Origin: Patiria miniata
Lineage: Eukaryota > Echinodermata > Asteroidea > Valvatida > Asterinidae
Length of the DNA stretch: 64,000 nt
Direction of reading: 5' to 3'
Assembly: GCF_015706575.1 (NCBI RefSeq)
Contig: NW_024037074.1
Coordinates: 17,721,334-17,785,333, forward strand
Shown: positions 1 through 12,535 of the stretch, in pieces
Layout of the letters: each line of letters starts with the position of its first letter
Numbering within the stretch: position 1 is the stretch's first letter
The notes under the pieces: generated by a model
What the model was told of the DNA's origin: nothing
What the model saw: the letters and a program-made list of their open reading frames with translations, nothing else
Database searches by the model: none
Made by a program: the position numbers and the translations under genes

Positions 1-170
1 AGCACGTCAATATTTCAAAGTCACAACACGTCATTGTATACTATGAATAGTTCACATGGTTTTGCACGTTGAACCGCTATTGTTATTACCATACATTTCG
101 TACAGTGACTTTTTTTTTTTTTTAAATGACCCCCTTCCAAAAATAATAATCTGTATGTTACTATCCTTAG

Positions 171-3100
171 CTACTGGTATCAGCGTTGAAGTTGCTATCA
201 TCGGTGCTTGTGTGATATGCAGTATATACACAGTCATAGTAAGTAGCCTTTTACAATCAGATTTATCTTTAGACGTTCAAAGTTTAAAAATGTAGGCCTA
301 CTCCAAAATTACAACATGGCGACTACTTAAAAAAAAATTAACACAGCTTTTTCAATGATTTTAAGTCAGTTGTGGAGAAAGAATCCAGCTTAACTGCTAC
401 TTGTGGAATATTGGGCTATATTTAAAAAAAAAACACACACACACACCCACACATGTGTAAATGCCGGCAATCGTGGACGCCCCATTGTCCCTAATCCTCT
501 TTCCTTTGTTTGTACTTTTTAGCGACAGCTCTCATTGGTTTTGTACACGATTTGAGATCGTGGACGTTCGGTCAATCGTGGACGTATTGTTTGCGCCCAC
601 ATTCTTTTGTCCTACGTCCACGATTGCCTACGTCCACGATTGCCACACACACCAAAAAAACCCCACACTAACAAACAAATAACCCAACAAACAAACAAAA
701 CTCCAAGACTGAGCAAGTGGAGTAAGTCTGCTTCCAGACAAATTATGTTCTCAGGGGTCTATACGTAGTCATCTGAGTCTATATTTGTGGCAGAGGTGAG
801 ACTTATACAAGTCTAAGTAACAAGTGACAGTGAGTCGGTCGGTCAGTCCGTCGGTCGGTCGGGAAGTCAGTCAGTCAATCAGTCAGTCGGTCAGTCAGTA
901 AGACAGGTGCAACAGGGACTGTAGCAATGAACTACATGTCAGTACACCAAAAGCGTAACCATTTTGTGTGTGTGTAAATGGCATATGTATTCTCATGAAA
1001 TCTTACAGGCAAATATTCCAATTGATAATGCCTCCACTTTCACATTCGCAGTTTGAGGAGAATCCTTCTCATAAGCCTTAATCGCAACAGCTAAACAGCG
1101 AATTCATCAGTCTTGTTAAAACAAGTGTCAAAATAAAACAAATGAACCAATGAATTCCCTTTTTCCCGTGGTATGCACAGGGTGGCATCAAAGCTATCCT
1201 GTGGACCGACAGTCTTCAGATGATCCTTATGGTGGTGGCGGTTATCGCAATCTTGATCAAAGGTTCCATTGACGTGGGAGGATTTAGTAACGCCTGGAGA
1301 GTAGCCTACGAGGGAGGACGTACCAACTTCTTTAGGTTTGCTCCGAGAAACAACTGTTGCTTTCTCACCAATAAATTGCAATGTATTCACTTTCTCTTTT
1401 TTTCTATCTGATAAAAAGTTCCAGTCTAAACGCATAGTGTGTAAAAAAAAAATCGTCAGCAGTAGGCCTATGGTCCCACTTATATCATGTATTTGTAATT
1501 CGGAATACAAGGGGAAAAGTGCAAGGTGACCCCAAAACAGTTGTGCAAGCAGACATCTTTAAATTTCTCAAAAAATATCCAACATCAGCAATTCATGTTG
1601 ATGGCGTATATTATTAATACTCTTGTGTATAATCACAGCGAAAATTTGATGAAAATCCATTCATGCAAACCAAAGATGCAACAGATTATTTAAAACTTTA
1701 ATGAAAAGACCCATTGCAGACTACTGGTTGAGTGACTTCCAATGCAATGTGTAATTCCCATTGGAACGGTTGAGACATAATATCTGGTTTGCATGAATGG
1801 GTTTCCATGACATTTTCACTGATTATACACAAGAGTATAATTAATATGCTCCATCAAACTGAAGTACTCACGTAATAGGTACTTTTTGAGAGTTTCAACG
1901 ATATCTGCTTGCCCAACTTCTTTGGGGGTCACCCTTATACGGTCCCCAAACGTCCGCAACTCACTCTCAGAATACTTGGGTTTTTTTTCAGAAAACAAGT
2001 ATATATTTTATTTCAAGGTTCTAAGTTAGTTCTAATTTAGTTGAAACGTGAGTTCAACTGTTTGTATCCAGGCAATGGCATCGTACGTTATAGCGCCCTC
2101 ATTCGCTGAAAAAGTTTCAATTGAATTTGTAAGGATGTTTGTTTTTTTGGTCAACATTGGCTGCAGTTTTACTCTGGATCTGACTGAGTTCTACAACGGC
2201 TTGGGTTTCATTATTGGCCAGATCCCTCACAGTACGTTCATGATCAACAACCAGTACATGGTCCAGCGATTCGTTATGTGCAAATCGGAAGCCGTAGCAA
2301 GAGCGTAAGCCACGTTCAGATATAAAATAAACGGATTAAATGAATAATCAGTAATTGTTTTTAATTATTTGGTATTTGTTTTCATTTACGAAAGAAGATG
2401 AGCAATTTCATAAAAACGCAATCAGCCAAACATTAAAATGTCACTGAATCCTGGTATTTAAGTAACTGTAAGCATATCAATTATTACACAGTCATCAATT
2501 TGTAAAGAAAACGTTTGTGTGTGCATATATGTCTTTTCTATTAAACTGTTTTTGGTTACATTGTTGCATTCCGCAGGTCAATTATCGGTTATGTGGCCGG
2601 CATGTTCATCTTCTACGCTCTATTGTCGATGGCAGGATGGGCCATATATGCTTACTATGAAGGCTGCGATCCAACAACATTGGGATACACCACCAAAAAC
2701 GATCAGGTAACCGAACCTACTAAAGTCATGCCGAATATGTGTTGTTGTTTTTTACTTCTGAACTTCTCAGATTTTCTACCTTATGGTAATATACAACATT
2801 TGAAAACATAAACAAAAACTACACAATTATTATAAAATACCCTACTAGAGTGTATTGTGGTCTCCAACATCCTATAAAATCATGTCTCCTAGTGTGCCGT
2901 TTTCTTCAATAAGAATTGAATTTTTGTATCAATGCCCCAACGGTGGTCGGCCTACCATCGTTTGAAAAAAACTGATTTTTTTTTCTTCAAATACTGCCCC
3001 CGATTTACCAAATAGAGTTAGTTCACCTTTCGTTTACGATCGATTACGCATCCGTGAAAGGGTCCAAGCCCGAATAAATCCAAAAGTTTAACAAAACTCC

Positions 3101-6100
3101 AACGATTTTCTTCAACAATTTTACTTTATGTTTCGTGAAACACCCCTCTGGCCATGTCTATGGTATGTGCCTCTCGCGACCAGTGCTAAAAATCTCCTTA
3201 TATGGAGATTGGCGCGCGGCGCGTACCGACCGATGTGGCAGAGAACGCAGCGGTGCTGTACCGGCGGTTTAAAACAACCTACGTGGCACGTTCTCGACCA
3301 ATGGATAAACAATCTAAGGTACTTCTGAGGTATTCGATGTTGGAAAATCTTGGAGGTAAAACCGTTCCTTGCTATCTTCTTATATATATTTAGATATTGC
3401 GATACTAATTCAGTGCATACCTAATTTATCTCGTCTTTCTGTAGATTATGCCATATTTCATCGTTGATGCGTTCGGCCATATTCCCGCCGCTCCTGGTAT
3501 GCTTCTGACAGGTGTATTTGGTGCAGCACTGAGGTGAGATATAAACATACACCTTACGTTTGCTACGTGAAAACCGTACTGGTTTACAAACTATACACCC
3601 GGACGTCAGCTGCTGCACTGCACAGCAAAAGAATAATTATTGTCAATGTTTCCAAAACAACACAACCAACAATCCAAAGGCCGATTAATCAACAGATGCA
3701 ACATCAGCTGAAATGTGTAAATGTGCTATTTGGATTAAAATATGTTGCCATTCAATAGATACAAACGAACTGGTTAAAAAAACCCAGAAAAAACAAAAGG
3801 GCGCTAAATATTGAAAAGGCCAATACGATATTCAAGGGTTTATCATAAAACTGCTCCCATTCGTCACTGAGGCAAATTGTCGACATAATGTGGTATTTCT
3901 CTGTTTACAGCACGATGTCGTCGGTGTTGAATGCAAACGCCACACTGGTCGGAGAACACTTTGTCAAACCCTTCTGGAAAGGACTGCCCGACACAACATA
4001 TACAATCATCTTGAAAGTACTCGGTAAGTTAGGTCATTCAATCACATTATATTGACAGGTTTTATTGTTTTTAATTGGAATGAAAGGAATTAGTAGGCCT
4101 ATACAAATACTGGCTTCTTGACATTATATACAATCAATAAAGAACGCTTATAGGTTATTACACACATTTCAATGGGAATGCAGACTTCTAACTAGAAAGC
4201 ACTCAGAGAGCGCAAACCTCCGCCAAGGCCAAACAGTTACCCGCCGTATTGCCAGCACACCCACAAGAAATACTCGCATAATTGGTGAAGAATCCTTTAA
4301 ACAAAATCCTGGATTCAGACCCAGATCCGGATCACTTCCAAAATCTAATCGATTTGTACTTGTACCAAGGGCCACCCCTAAAAATATTTCATGCAAATCC
4401 GTCCATACTGTTGTGGCGCTCTTATGTAATACCAGACGTGGCGCTCTTATGTAATACCAGACGTGGTGCTCTTATAATACAAATTCTTCTAATACCCTCC
4501 TAATCTTGTGTGGCTATATAAGCACGCCCGTATTCATTGTTCGTTGCAGTTGGCTTCAGGGCGTTGGCTTCATCATGATTTTCTGTACCATTTTCTGTAG
4601 TCATATTAAATTATTTGGAAGCAGAGTTTAAGTTTCCTGTGTTTGGATTTGAGTTGTCCAATGTCTATTTTTAAGCCTCTATAAATTCCTAATTCGCTAC
4701 ATCAAAAGCATCATAAGAAATGGTGGAAGATCCGGGTACCTCTCACAAAAAAAAAAAAAAAAAATAAATAAATAATAATAATAAAAAAGAGAAAAATTTT
4801 TTTTTAAATAATTTTGTAATCAATCAGCATTGTAATTGTTTTGATTGCATATGTTGTGGCCTTGATATTGTTGTCTTGATTTTGTGATCGACTTTCTCAT
4901 TTTATGCCATTTTGATTATTAGAAGAATCAAATTAATTTATGAAACTTACTGCTGATGTCACTATAATTGTATTTTACTCTTGAACAAAAAGAAGTGTTA
5001 AGTTGTTAAAAAGAGTAGAAGCTGTAGCAAATAAAAGTCGGCTTTATAAAATAAATAAATTATGAATTTAAATTAGTTTACGATGCTTAAGTGATAATGC
5101 AGCTTCCAGTGGCGCCCTGGATAGGATCGTTGAGGATGTCGGACCACGTGAGGAACCTGCGGCCTGGCCAGCCTGATGAGTGACTGTGTGTGATGTGATG
5201 AATGACGAGATGGGAGAACGTGTGGAGGTCCTACGCGGTTAATGGAGACGACGATTAACCCCATTTACGACACGCAACGATCGACCCAGTATGGAATAAA
5301 GTAGCTGATATTATAACTTAAAAAAAAAAAAATAATAATAATGTAATTTTGAATAGCTCGAATTTTGTTTATATTTTGTAATTAAATTGTCAGGAGCCAA
5401 TTCAGTTAGGGGTGGCGTATGTTGTGGCGCTCTTATGTAATACCAGACGTGGCGCTCTTATGTAATACCAGACGTGGTGCTCTTATAATACAAATTCTTG
5501 TAATACCCTCCTAATCTTGTGTGGCTATATAAGCACGCCCGTATTCATTGTTCGTTGCAGTTGGCTTCAGGGCGTTGGCTTCATCATGATTTTCTGTACC
5601 ATTTTCTGTAGTCATATTAAATTATTTGGAAGCAGAGTTTAAGTTTCCTGTGTTTGGATTTGAGTTGTCCAATGTCTATTTTTAAGCCTCTATAAATTCC
5701 TAATTCGCTACATCAAAAGCATCATAAGAATACCTGTTTGAGTTATCTTGTTAACGAACAAACCAACTAACCAACCAACCAACCAACCAACCAACCAACT
5801 AACCAAATCCGATGAAAATATAACTTCCTTGGTGGAGGTAAATACGGGAAATGGTACCTTTTGGAGACATTGCCGTAGACTTGTGCACAAAACAAATCCA
5901 AACTTTAATGACACTTAACCATTAACTTAACCTACCCAGCCCTCACCAAACTATGTTTATTTGGGTTTTGCATCACATGGAATCGAATAAGGCTATTTGC
6001 GACTATAAATCATGCCTATAATTAGGACTTGAAACATGAGGGAGACATTCAATGTCTCCCTAATCAACCTTGTCTCCCTAAGGTACATCTTTTCAGCAAA

Positions 6101-8768
6101 ATGTATCTCCCTAATTGGTCCACTTGCGATAATGTAGTTGTTGATGACGGAAAGTATAATACAGGGAATTATTAACTCGAACTATTCAATTTTTTTCAGT
6201 TGTTTTGTTTTCCTTTACTGCCTTGGGGTCGGCGTTTCTTGTTCCAATTCTGGGAGACGCAATACCAGTAAGTTTACTTCTGCCCGCTTATTGTATTATA
6301 GTCGACCTCATTATTCAATTATATATTATATGGTCGTCCGTGCACTAATTATATATTATATGGTTGTCCGTGCACTAATTCCAGACGTATAATCCAAGGA
6401 GAATACCATGCACCAATTCTACCAACCGTCGTATTTAGTTGTTGTCCTTGCCAAGCATTCCACTAATTTAATTTTTCGCCTGATTAACATTTCCATTTGT
6501 TTCAAACTTTAATCACAGATGATGATGACGTTAAACGGCTGTTTCCAGGGAACCGTCCTTGCTTTGTATCTCCTTGGGGCATTCGTTCCCCGCTGTGGTT
6601 CAAAGGTATAACCTTCAAGTGAACTCAATTCAGACTGAACTTATCCAGCACTTTCCAGAAAGTGTTCAAATGGGAAAGGGAAACCCATGAAAAGGTCTTT
6701 ATAAATTTATAAAGACAATGTTGATTACTGAAGGAATATGTTTATGATTTTTGTTGTAATTTTAAAGTAGGACTAGGAATTGCAGAAATAACAAATTTCC
6801 TATTTTTTTGGCAATGCACACTGTAAAAACTCGAGCAACATTAAAACAGTCGTCGGTTATTCGGTTTAACTTCGGAAATCAAAGATTCACGCCGTCATAA
6901 GTGCGATTCGGTTTTTAATTTATGTGATTGTTGTCACGACAATACACACAGCACTAAGTCAAAAAGACTGTACCAAAACTTGTGTATCATAAGTTTGTTT
7001 GCTGGCCCAATCGACGACTTTTTGACAGATACAATCAGCTGTTTACGGTGTTTTCTTTGCTATTGGGTGCCATAGCTGTTGATTGTCTAATCTTTGCTGC
7101 ATAGGGTACCATAGTTGCATATTGTCTTATCTTTGCTATTGCATGGGTGCTATAGCTGTTGATTGTCTTATATTTGCTATAGGGTGTCATATCTGTTGAT
7201 TGTCTTATATTTGCTATTATAGAACGAATCATATTGAATTGATCTTAATGAAAAAAATGGCCTTTTTATACTATAGGGTGCCATAGCTGGCTACACTGTG
7301 GGACTGGTTCTTGGCTTGACACTTTCCATTGGTAAAGTCGTCTATCCGAGCACAAGTCCCAATCTGCCGTTATCGGCCGACAAGTGTCTCAATGAGACTT
7401 TCTTCGGCGACAACGGTGTGACATATTCGATGACAATGCTTGATGCAAATGTGACAGTGCCATTCCAGAACAGTGACAGGTAATTGGGCATAAAAGTGTG
7501 GGTTGTTTTCCTCAAGTTAAAACAGAGTGTTTTAGGGGAAACAATAATCTAGGTGAATGAACTTCAGATTTTGTTTGTGATGAAAAGAATGCGCCCTCTA
7601 TTTTATATACTACATGTGTATAAAAAAAATAGGGATTTCAGTCGGTTCTTTCGGATGTGAAAGAGCGAAGTGGATGATTTTAGATGGGCAATGTTAATTC
7701 TATAATATGCTGTGTTGACCTCAACGAATACAGTTTTAATACAAAAGGTTTTGTTCAAATTTGTTCAAATGAAATTTTAAAATGGCTCCTCGCGTTAAAC
7801 CCCTCCTCTTTATTTCACAGCCCGGACACGCCCACCTTCTTCACTTTGTCCAAGATATGGTACGGCTTTGTCATCACCGCATCTACCATGATTGTCGCCA
7901 TCATCGTTACCTTGGTGACAGGTATGAAGCAAAAAACCCACATCTTTAAAATCGATCAACAGTAACAATTTTGATTTTTGTTTTTCACCCTTTACTTTTT
8001 GTAAATTGGTGTTAGAGGTGGCGGAACTAGGGTTCTTCCAGACTCAATTTCCAGGTGGGGCACTGGATGGGTTTTTAACAAAAAATAACGTTACCCCCCC
8101 CCCCCCCCCAAAAGGACAGAAATGAGCAAGGGGAGCGGGGAGCCCGTACCCCGCGTGTGCCCCTCCTCTATTTATGCAACTTACTTTGAGGCCTTTTTCT
8201 GTTTTGAAGGTGAAAATGTTACCTCTCAGCTTGACCCGCAACTTGTGTATTGGAAAATCCAGAGCAATCTCACTTCAAGTGAAGACAAGAAGGTCAGTTT
8301 TAAGACTTATTTAATAAACAAACTAGAGTGAAACTCGTGTGAACTCACACGATATTACCAAATGTCTTATAATTGGCAGTTAGCCGGATAGCCAACCCGA
8401 CTTTTGCCGCGTCACGCAGTGAAAGATCGTCTGTAGACTTAAGCCCGGTTCATACTCTGCGCGAAAGCGAAAGCGAAGGCGAATTTGTGACGTCGTGGCA
8501 AGTATTCGCTACATGTGCATATACCGACAATTTAGAATTCAAGGTTTGGATAAGCACTTTCGATTCCGAGTTCCTACTCATTAAATGTTGGTTGCTTCAT
8601 TTTATTCCTTAGAATCTGGAGGACAGCAACTTGGTGGAGTTGCTAGATGGAGGTCTAGACTCGAATGCAGGCCCAAGTCGACAAGAATCCGCGAACGATT
8701 CCGAGTCTCATACGATTGGTATACCGACGATAAGTAGTCAAACTGCAATAATCGATACAGTGTGCTAA
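171..8768 (+). CDS. slc5a8-like: SLC5A8-like sodium-coupled monocarboxylate transporter, copy 1 (5' end outside window)
   Basis: This is a solute:sodium symporter (LeuT fold, SLC5) of the plasma membrane; by family, the SLC5A8/SLC5A12 branch moves lactate, short-chain fatty acids and nicotinate with Na+. Exons: 171-238, 1181-1335, 2167-2304, 2577-2706, 3445-3533, 3911-4023, 6200-6267, 6519-6605, 7277-7479, 7821-7921, 8210-8292, 8613-8768. All junctions are GT/AG and the frame stays open for 463 residues to a TAA. Recognisable blocks are GGIKA-type/WTDSLQM, LTEFYNG and the TM8 region STMSSVLNANATLV. The N-terminal three exons, present in copy 2, lie upstream of the window. Internal exon lengths equal those of copy 2 except in exons encoding the last membrane span and tail. 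The C-terminus ends D-T-V-C, unlike T-T-E-V in copy 2. The substrate cannot be told from sequence; SLC5A5/A6/A12 are alternatives within the same clade. Confidence 0.88.
836..903. repeat. simple tandem repeat (GTCG/GTCA)n
   Basis: A run of tetranucleotide units of the type GTCG and GTCA occupies this part of an intron of the first transporter gene. It is an ordinary microsatellite with no coding potential in phase with the gene. Confidence 0.8.
1516..1943. mobile_element. foldback / MITE-like element in an intron
   Basis: Two long imperfect inverted arms, about 1516-1675 and 1772-1943, face each other across roughly 95 bp. Shared landmarks are AGGTGACCCC against GGGGGTCACCCTT, GCAAGCAGACATC against its complement near 1905-1920, ACTCTTGTGTATAATCA against TGATTATACACAAGAGT, and CATTCATGCAAACC against GGTTTGCATGAATG. 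No transposase is present, so it is a non-autonomous foldback element. It lies between exons 1181-1335 and 2167-2304 of the first transporter gene. No target duplication could be fixed. Confidence 0.7.
4409..4718 (+). repeat. left long terminal repeat (310 bp)
   Basis: This repeat is nearly identical to 5420-5729. It contains a short internal tandem duplication (GTGGCGCTCTTATGTAATAC twice, then a decayed third copy) and a TATA-like CTATATAAGC near 4513-4522 placed as in a retroelement promoter. Confidence 0.85.
5420..5729 (+). repeat. right long terminal repeat (310 bp)
   Basis: Partner of 4409-4718 with the same internal duplication and TATA-like box. The very few differences between the two copies imply a fairly recent insertion. 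Confidence 0.85.
5761..5806. repeat. simple tandem repeat (AACC)n
   Basis: About eleven AACC units, some interrupted by T, sit inside the right part of the older DNA element. The corresponding place in the copy near 35690 has only CAACCAAC-like sequence, so the run expanded locally. Confidence 0.85.
7056..7222 (+). repeat. minisatellite (about 40-45 bp unit) resembling the next splice acceptor
   Basis: Four degenerate units read roughly TTTGCTAT-GGGTGCCATAGCTGTTGATTGTCTTATA. The core GGTGCCATAGCTG and the preceding CTATAG occur again at 7271-7289, the true 3' splice site and first codons of the exon that starts at 7277. The array therefore looks like local amplification of that acceptor region. 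Confidence 0.75.
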
Positions 8769-9243
8769 GAAGATTTGAATAATAATAAGACCCAAAAGTC
8801 CAGTTTAAGAACAAAAAACCCCACAAATACTCAAGGGATGGCAAAGTCAATGACGAAAACTAATAACATATAAACTGACATCGTAACATCAATTTGGTAC
8901 CACTAGACAATAAGGAAATAGCATTTTCTAAAATGATTTGAAGTTCTAAGTTAATAATACTATCGACATTAGTTGAAATATAATTTTAAAAAAATACCAA
9001 TACTAAAGTATGGTTGTGGGATGGTTTAAGAGGCAGTTTACTCGAGTTCTTTGTCCGTCAAATTGATAGAGTATTAGAGCAGAATATGACAATTGATAAC
9101 GTTACATGTTTTTCAGAGGCAGTTTATATTCCAATTTATTTGGGAGGAAACATAAAAACAGCAGAATGCAGAGGCATAATGGTAAAATGAAAAATGTAGT
9201 TGATGATGCATTTAATTGAAGGAAAGAAACTTCAAATCAAAGT

Positions 9244-9249
9244 AATAAA
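9244..9249 (+). terminator. candidate polyadenylation signal AATAAA, copy 1
   Basis: The first exact AATAAA after the TAA at 8766-8768, about 480 bases downstream. A second at about 10931 is also possible, so the true site is uncertain. Confidence 0.35.
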
Positions 9250-10191
9250 TGCAAAACGGAATCGGGAAAAATTGTTTATTATACTCCCGCTGAACATTAT
9301 GGGCAACGCTCGAGACCGGTTCTAAAAAAAAATTAGAGTTAATAATAGAAATAGGAAATTATTTCTTGTAGGAATGTATGTTTATTATTGAAAGTGGTCA
9401 AACAGGGGTATTAAGTTGTCTATATTTAAATTAAAATTAAAACGATAGAAGAAACCGGGAATGGCTACTCGAAGTAAATGTACCAAATTTGAAATAGAAA
9501 AACCAACGCATAAATTGGAGACAGGTGCAGAGTTCACAAGCCAAAGTACACATTGTCATAACTAAAGCATTGTTTACTTTTATTTTCATGGAATTCAATT
9601 TTATTAATATTGATGTTTATTTATATTTATATTTATATGAATGTATTTAGTTTTGTTTTCAAATTCCATTTATATATACCACACCTTGCAAGTTTCTTTA
9701 TTTTTGTTATCGTATTATACTTCTTCCACTGTTTTGGGATTTTCTTTTGTCTAGCGACAGTTCTATGCATCGAATATATAGGGGGCAATTTATTTTTCAA
9801 AGTTTATTAAATATTTGTATTGTTTACATCAAACTGAATTTTGTTTTATTATAATTCTTTATAATTGCTTTTTGTAGTTATTTGGCTCATAGAAGCTCGG
9901 TTGGGAGTCGATATTTGATTATTCGGCATTTATGTGGCATGCATTTGATAAAGATGCCAATCTTATATATTTCATTTGTCTTTGCAAGCTTCACTTCAAA
10001 TTCCATAATGTTGAGTAAGGTGTGCTATATAAAGTTGTCATTTGTTTTAAATACGGTGGAAATAATGTGATGGCACTATGCGTAGTAGCTAGAAAAAAAT
10101 AGGTGATTATACGGGTCGTACATGCTACTAGAAACATATATAATGTAAAACTTACTAAAAATGTTTATTGTTGTGACTTCAATTAGAATTT

Positions 10192-10470
10192 GATGTCAGG
10201 TTGGCGTAGCGGTACTTTCCTCGCCTTCCACCGCTGTGACCCGGGTTCGAATCCTCCGTGGGCCAATATGTGGATTGGGTTTTCAGTCCCTACCTGATTC
10301 CGTGGGTTTTCCTCAGAATATTCTTCTGGGCTTTTCCTCCCACCTCTAAAACTGTAATTTCTTCTCATTGTTTTCCCTCCACAGGTTTCTTCAGGCTTGC
10401 GAGCTACAGTGCCTAGGGCGCTTTTGAGGAATCCAAAAATGATTAATGATAATGATGATAATGATAATGA
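10192..10470 (+). mobile_element. tRNA-derived SINE
   Basis: A tRNA-like head holds a box A-like TGGCGTAGCGG and a box B GGTTCGAATCC, about 40 bases apart as in a pol III internal promoter. It is followed by a non-tRNA body and an AT-rich tail of GATAAT/GATGATAAT units ending near 10470. The head is shared with the copy at 50205-50400 (both begin TCAGGTTGGCG). It sits in the spacer between the transporter genes. Confidence 0.75.
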
Positions 10471-12535
10471 GCACACAGATGTTAGTATTACAAAAACATT
10501 GAAATTTGATCGTCTTTTCAATCGTACTTAGTCCGCGCAAATCTTTTAAACTCACACAAATACCCTACATATTTTCTGCAATCTTTATTACTCTACAATT
10601 AAACAATCTAAAAAATTATTATTTCTGAAATGACAGTTAGCGAATTTAGTTGATTGGTTTTATTTCACATTGTGTACGACGGGAAAAAAAATGTCGAGTT
10701 TTAAAAATAATGCATGCAGGTGTATTTAAACATTTCATAAGAATACTCGAGTTACAAAGGTGAAACTTTTATTTTGTAATGTTTGCAGTATTGTTTTCAA
10801 AGTAAACAAACAAGTTCAAACCGATTAAAGTGTAATCAGTCGAAAAAATCGTGAAAATTATGATGTTCCCTCGTATCGTTGAAATCAGTACTTGAACTAA
10901 AGAGATTGAATCTGCCCCTGAGTAATTGTTAATAAATCAGCATTATATTACAAAATCCTTGAGGCTGTTTTATTGTTAGATTGTCATTTTGTTTTAACTC
11001 GACGTCCATTTCAGGCGATTTGGAGATTTCCTTGAGCTTGTTCAACTGTCCCACGTTGGCCAACCCTTCGCCTAATTTTTGGCCCAATTTACGGACGCCT
11101 TGATGTTATCATTGCTCACATGATTTTCCATATAGGTTTATTAGGGTAACTGTGCCAGTAAGTAACTTTGTGAATTTAAAGCTCACTGAGGTTTGGAAAG
11201 ACTACGTGATCAAATCGTGGGAAAACGTAAATGCGCGCAACTTTAGGTTACAATGGTAGCCAATGAGATCTTTCATATGTCCTTATAATCCAGTCATTTA
11301 CATGTGCTTTAGAAAAGGTTATTATAAGTAAGGGTATGTAAGTAGAATCCCAAAAATATACTTTTCAAAAATTAAACAAAATACAAATTTACCAAAATAT
11401 GGGAAATATACGCGGCAGTTATTTACGATTGATGCAAATTAGGAATCTTCCCAAATGAATTTTAGGTGTCGCTTCTTCTAAAGACATCTATAGGACTATA
11501 GGAATCTACCAAGTTAAGAGCTTTGGACCAGTCGGTCACGATATCACAAAATGTTGACTTAAGCCACTTGACTGCGCGTATGGACCCACATTTTCCTGTT
11601 ATTGCAGGAATGGTTTCAGATTATACAAATATTGTGTATCACACTGGTTATACTTGAACAATGTACAAAGAGTAAAGGTCTAACGCGACAAAGGTGAACA
11701 GCTCAATTTTACACAAGTTTGCGCATTTTATTAAGTGATTTTTGTGTTTTGCTCCATGTCTCCTTGTGAAGTTTTCCGAAGGAAAACCCGGGAGGAGTCA
11801 AAAGTCCTTGTGCTGTTTGCTTCTGACGAACGGAACACTTAAGACGTTAGAGTTATAGTCTACAAGCTGGTTTACCCGATCATAGATCGGGTATATAGGG
11901 CGTAGTGTTGGGGATGAAAATGTGGGCAGTTAAATGTAAATGGGGGATCATTGAGGAGACATGCAGTTATAGAAAAGCAATTTTTGTGGTGTGATCTGAG
12001 GCAATTTCTTGGGGTAATTGAATCAGCTACACGGTATTCTGAGCAATAGAATCATTATACATGTAGTAGGTTACAATTTTTATTCGGGGAAGAAAAAGTG
12101 GGGGGGGGGGAACCAAACAATGTCCCCGCTTTACAATGTGGGGGGGGGGGTCCCCCTGTTCCCCACCGATTTACGCACATGATAATTATGTACCCTGATA
12201 ACTGTCTGTAAATGTTCCCGTTGGTCTGTTAAATTGGCATTTTGTGAGGCAGTCGCATTGCCGGGAGAACGTAGTGAAAAGGTTACCGTAGTACACAGGC
12301 GAAGGCTGATTGTGCAGTTTTGACACTAAATCATAATGTAATCAAACGTGAAGTTGTCATTTGCAATGAAAATGTTGAGTGTTACCATAAAATTACAAAC
12401 GGTGTGAATGATGGAGGAAGGTCATAATTAAGTTTCAGTATTGGACTCTTCAACAAACGTAAACTTGAACTTCTTACAATTTGCGAGACCGTCTGCGAGG
12501 AAAAAGTCGATTCAACTTTTATTCAAGTTGGTCAA

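Larger units (their letters stand above)
4409..5729 (+). mobile_element. small non-coding LTR element (TRIM/LARD-like)
   Basis: Two almost identical 310-bp direct repeats flank about 700 bp of non-coding sequence. Just inside the left repeat is TGGTGGAAGATCCGGG (from about 4721), which begins TGG and would complement a tRNA 3' end, as expected of a primer binding site. A weak purine-rich stretch precedes the right repeat. The internal part holds poly(A)-rich sequence near 4748-4795 and no gag, pol or integrase reading frame, so the element could move only with outside help. ATAC lies directly on both flanks, consistent with a 4-bp target duplication. The ends are TG...GA rather than the usual TG...CA, so the exact right boundary is uncertain by a few bases. 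Confidence 0.78.
4216..5839. mobile_element. older DNA element (TIR CCTCCGCCAAGG), split by a nested LTR insertion
   Basis: The outer ends carry ACCTCCGCCAAGG (4216-4228) and CCTTGGTGGAGGT (5827-5839), imperfect inverted repeats. The segment around 4330-4408 and 5730-5839 matches a copy at 35580-35734 (shared words TCACTTCCAAAAT, TAATCGATTTGTA, TGCAAATCCG, GAGTTATCTT), but here it is interrupted by the LTR element at 4409-5729. It is a non-autonomous element in an intron of the first transporter gene. Confidence 0.6.
8769..12535. other. spacer between the two transporter genes
   Basis: No further protein-coding gene is visible here. The first part is likely the 3' UTR of copy 1; AATAAA-type signals occur at 9244-9249 and again near 10930. 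A SINE lies at 10192-10470. Two poly(G) tracts are at about 12101-12110 and 12140-12151. The short open frames in between lack splice-linked homology or domain features. Confidence 0.6.

Noticed and set aside
4719..5419. Possible retroelement protein between the LTRs
   Set aside because: No frame longer than about 60 codons and no protease, reverse transcriptase or integrase motif was seen; the element is non-coding.
10183..10521. A 112-codon minus-strand frame
   Set aside because: It is antisense to a tRNA-derived SINE with clear box A and box B.
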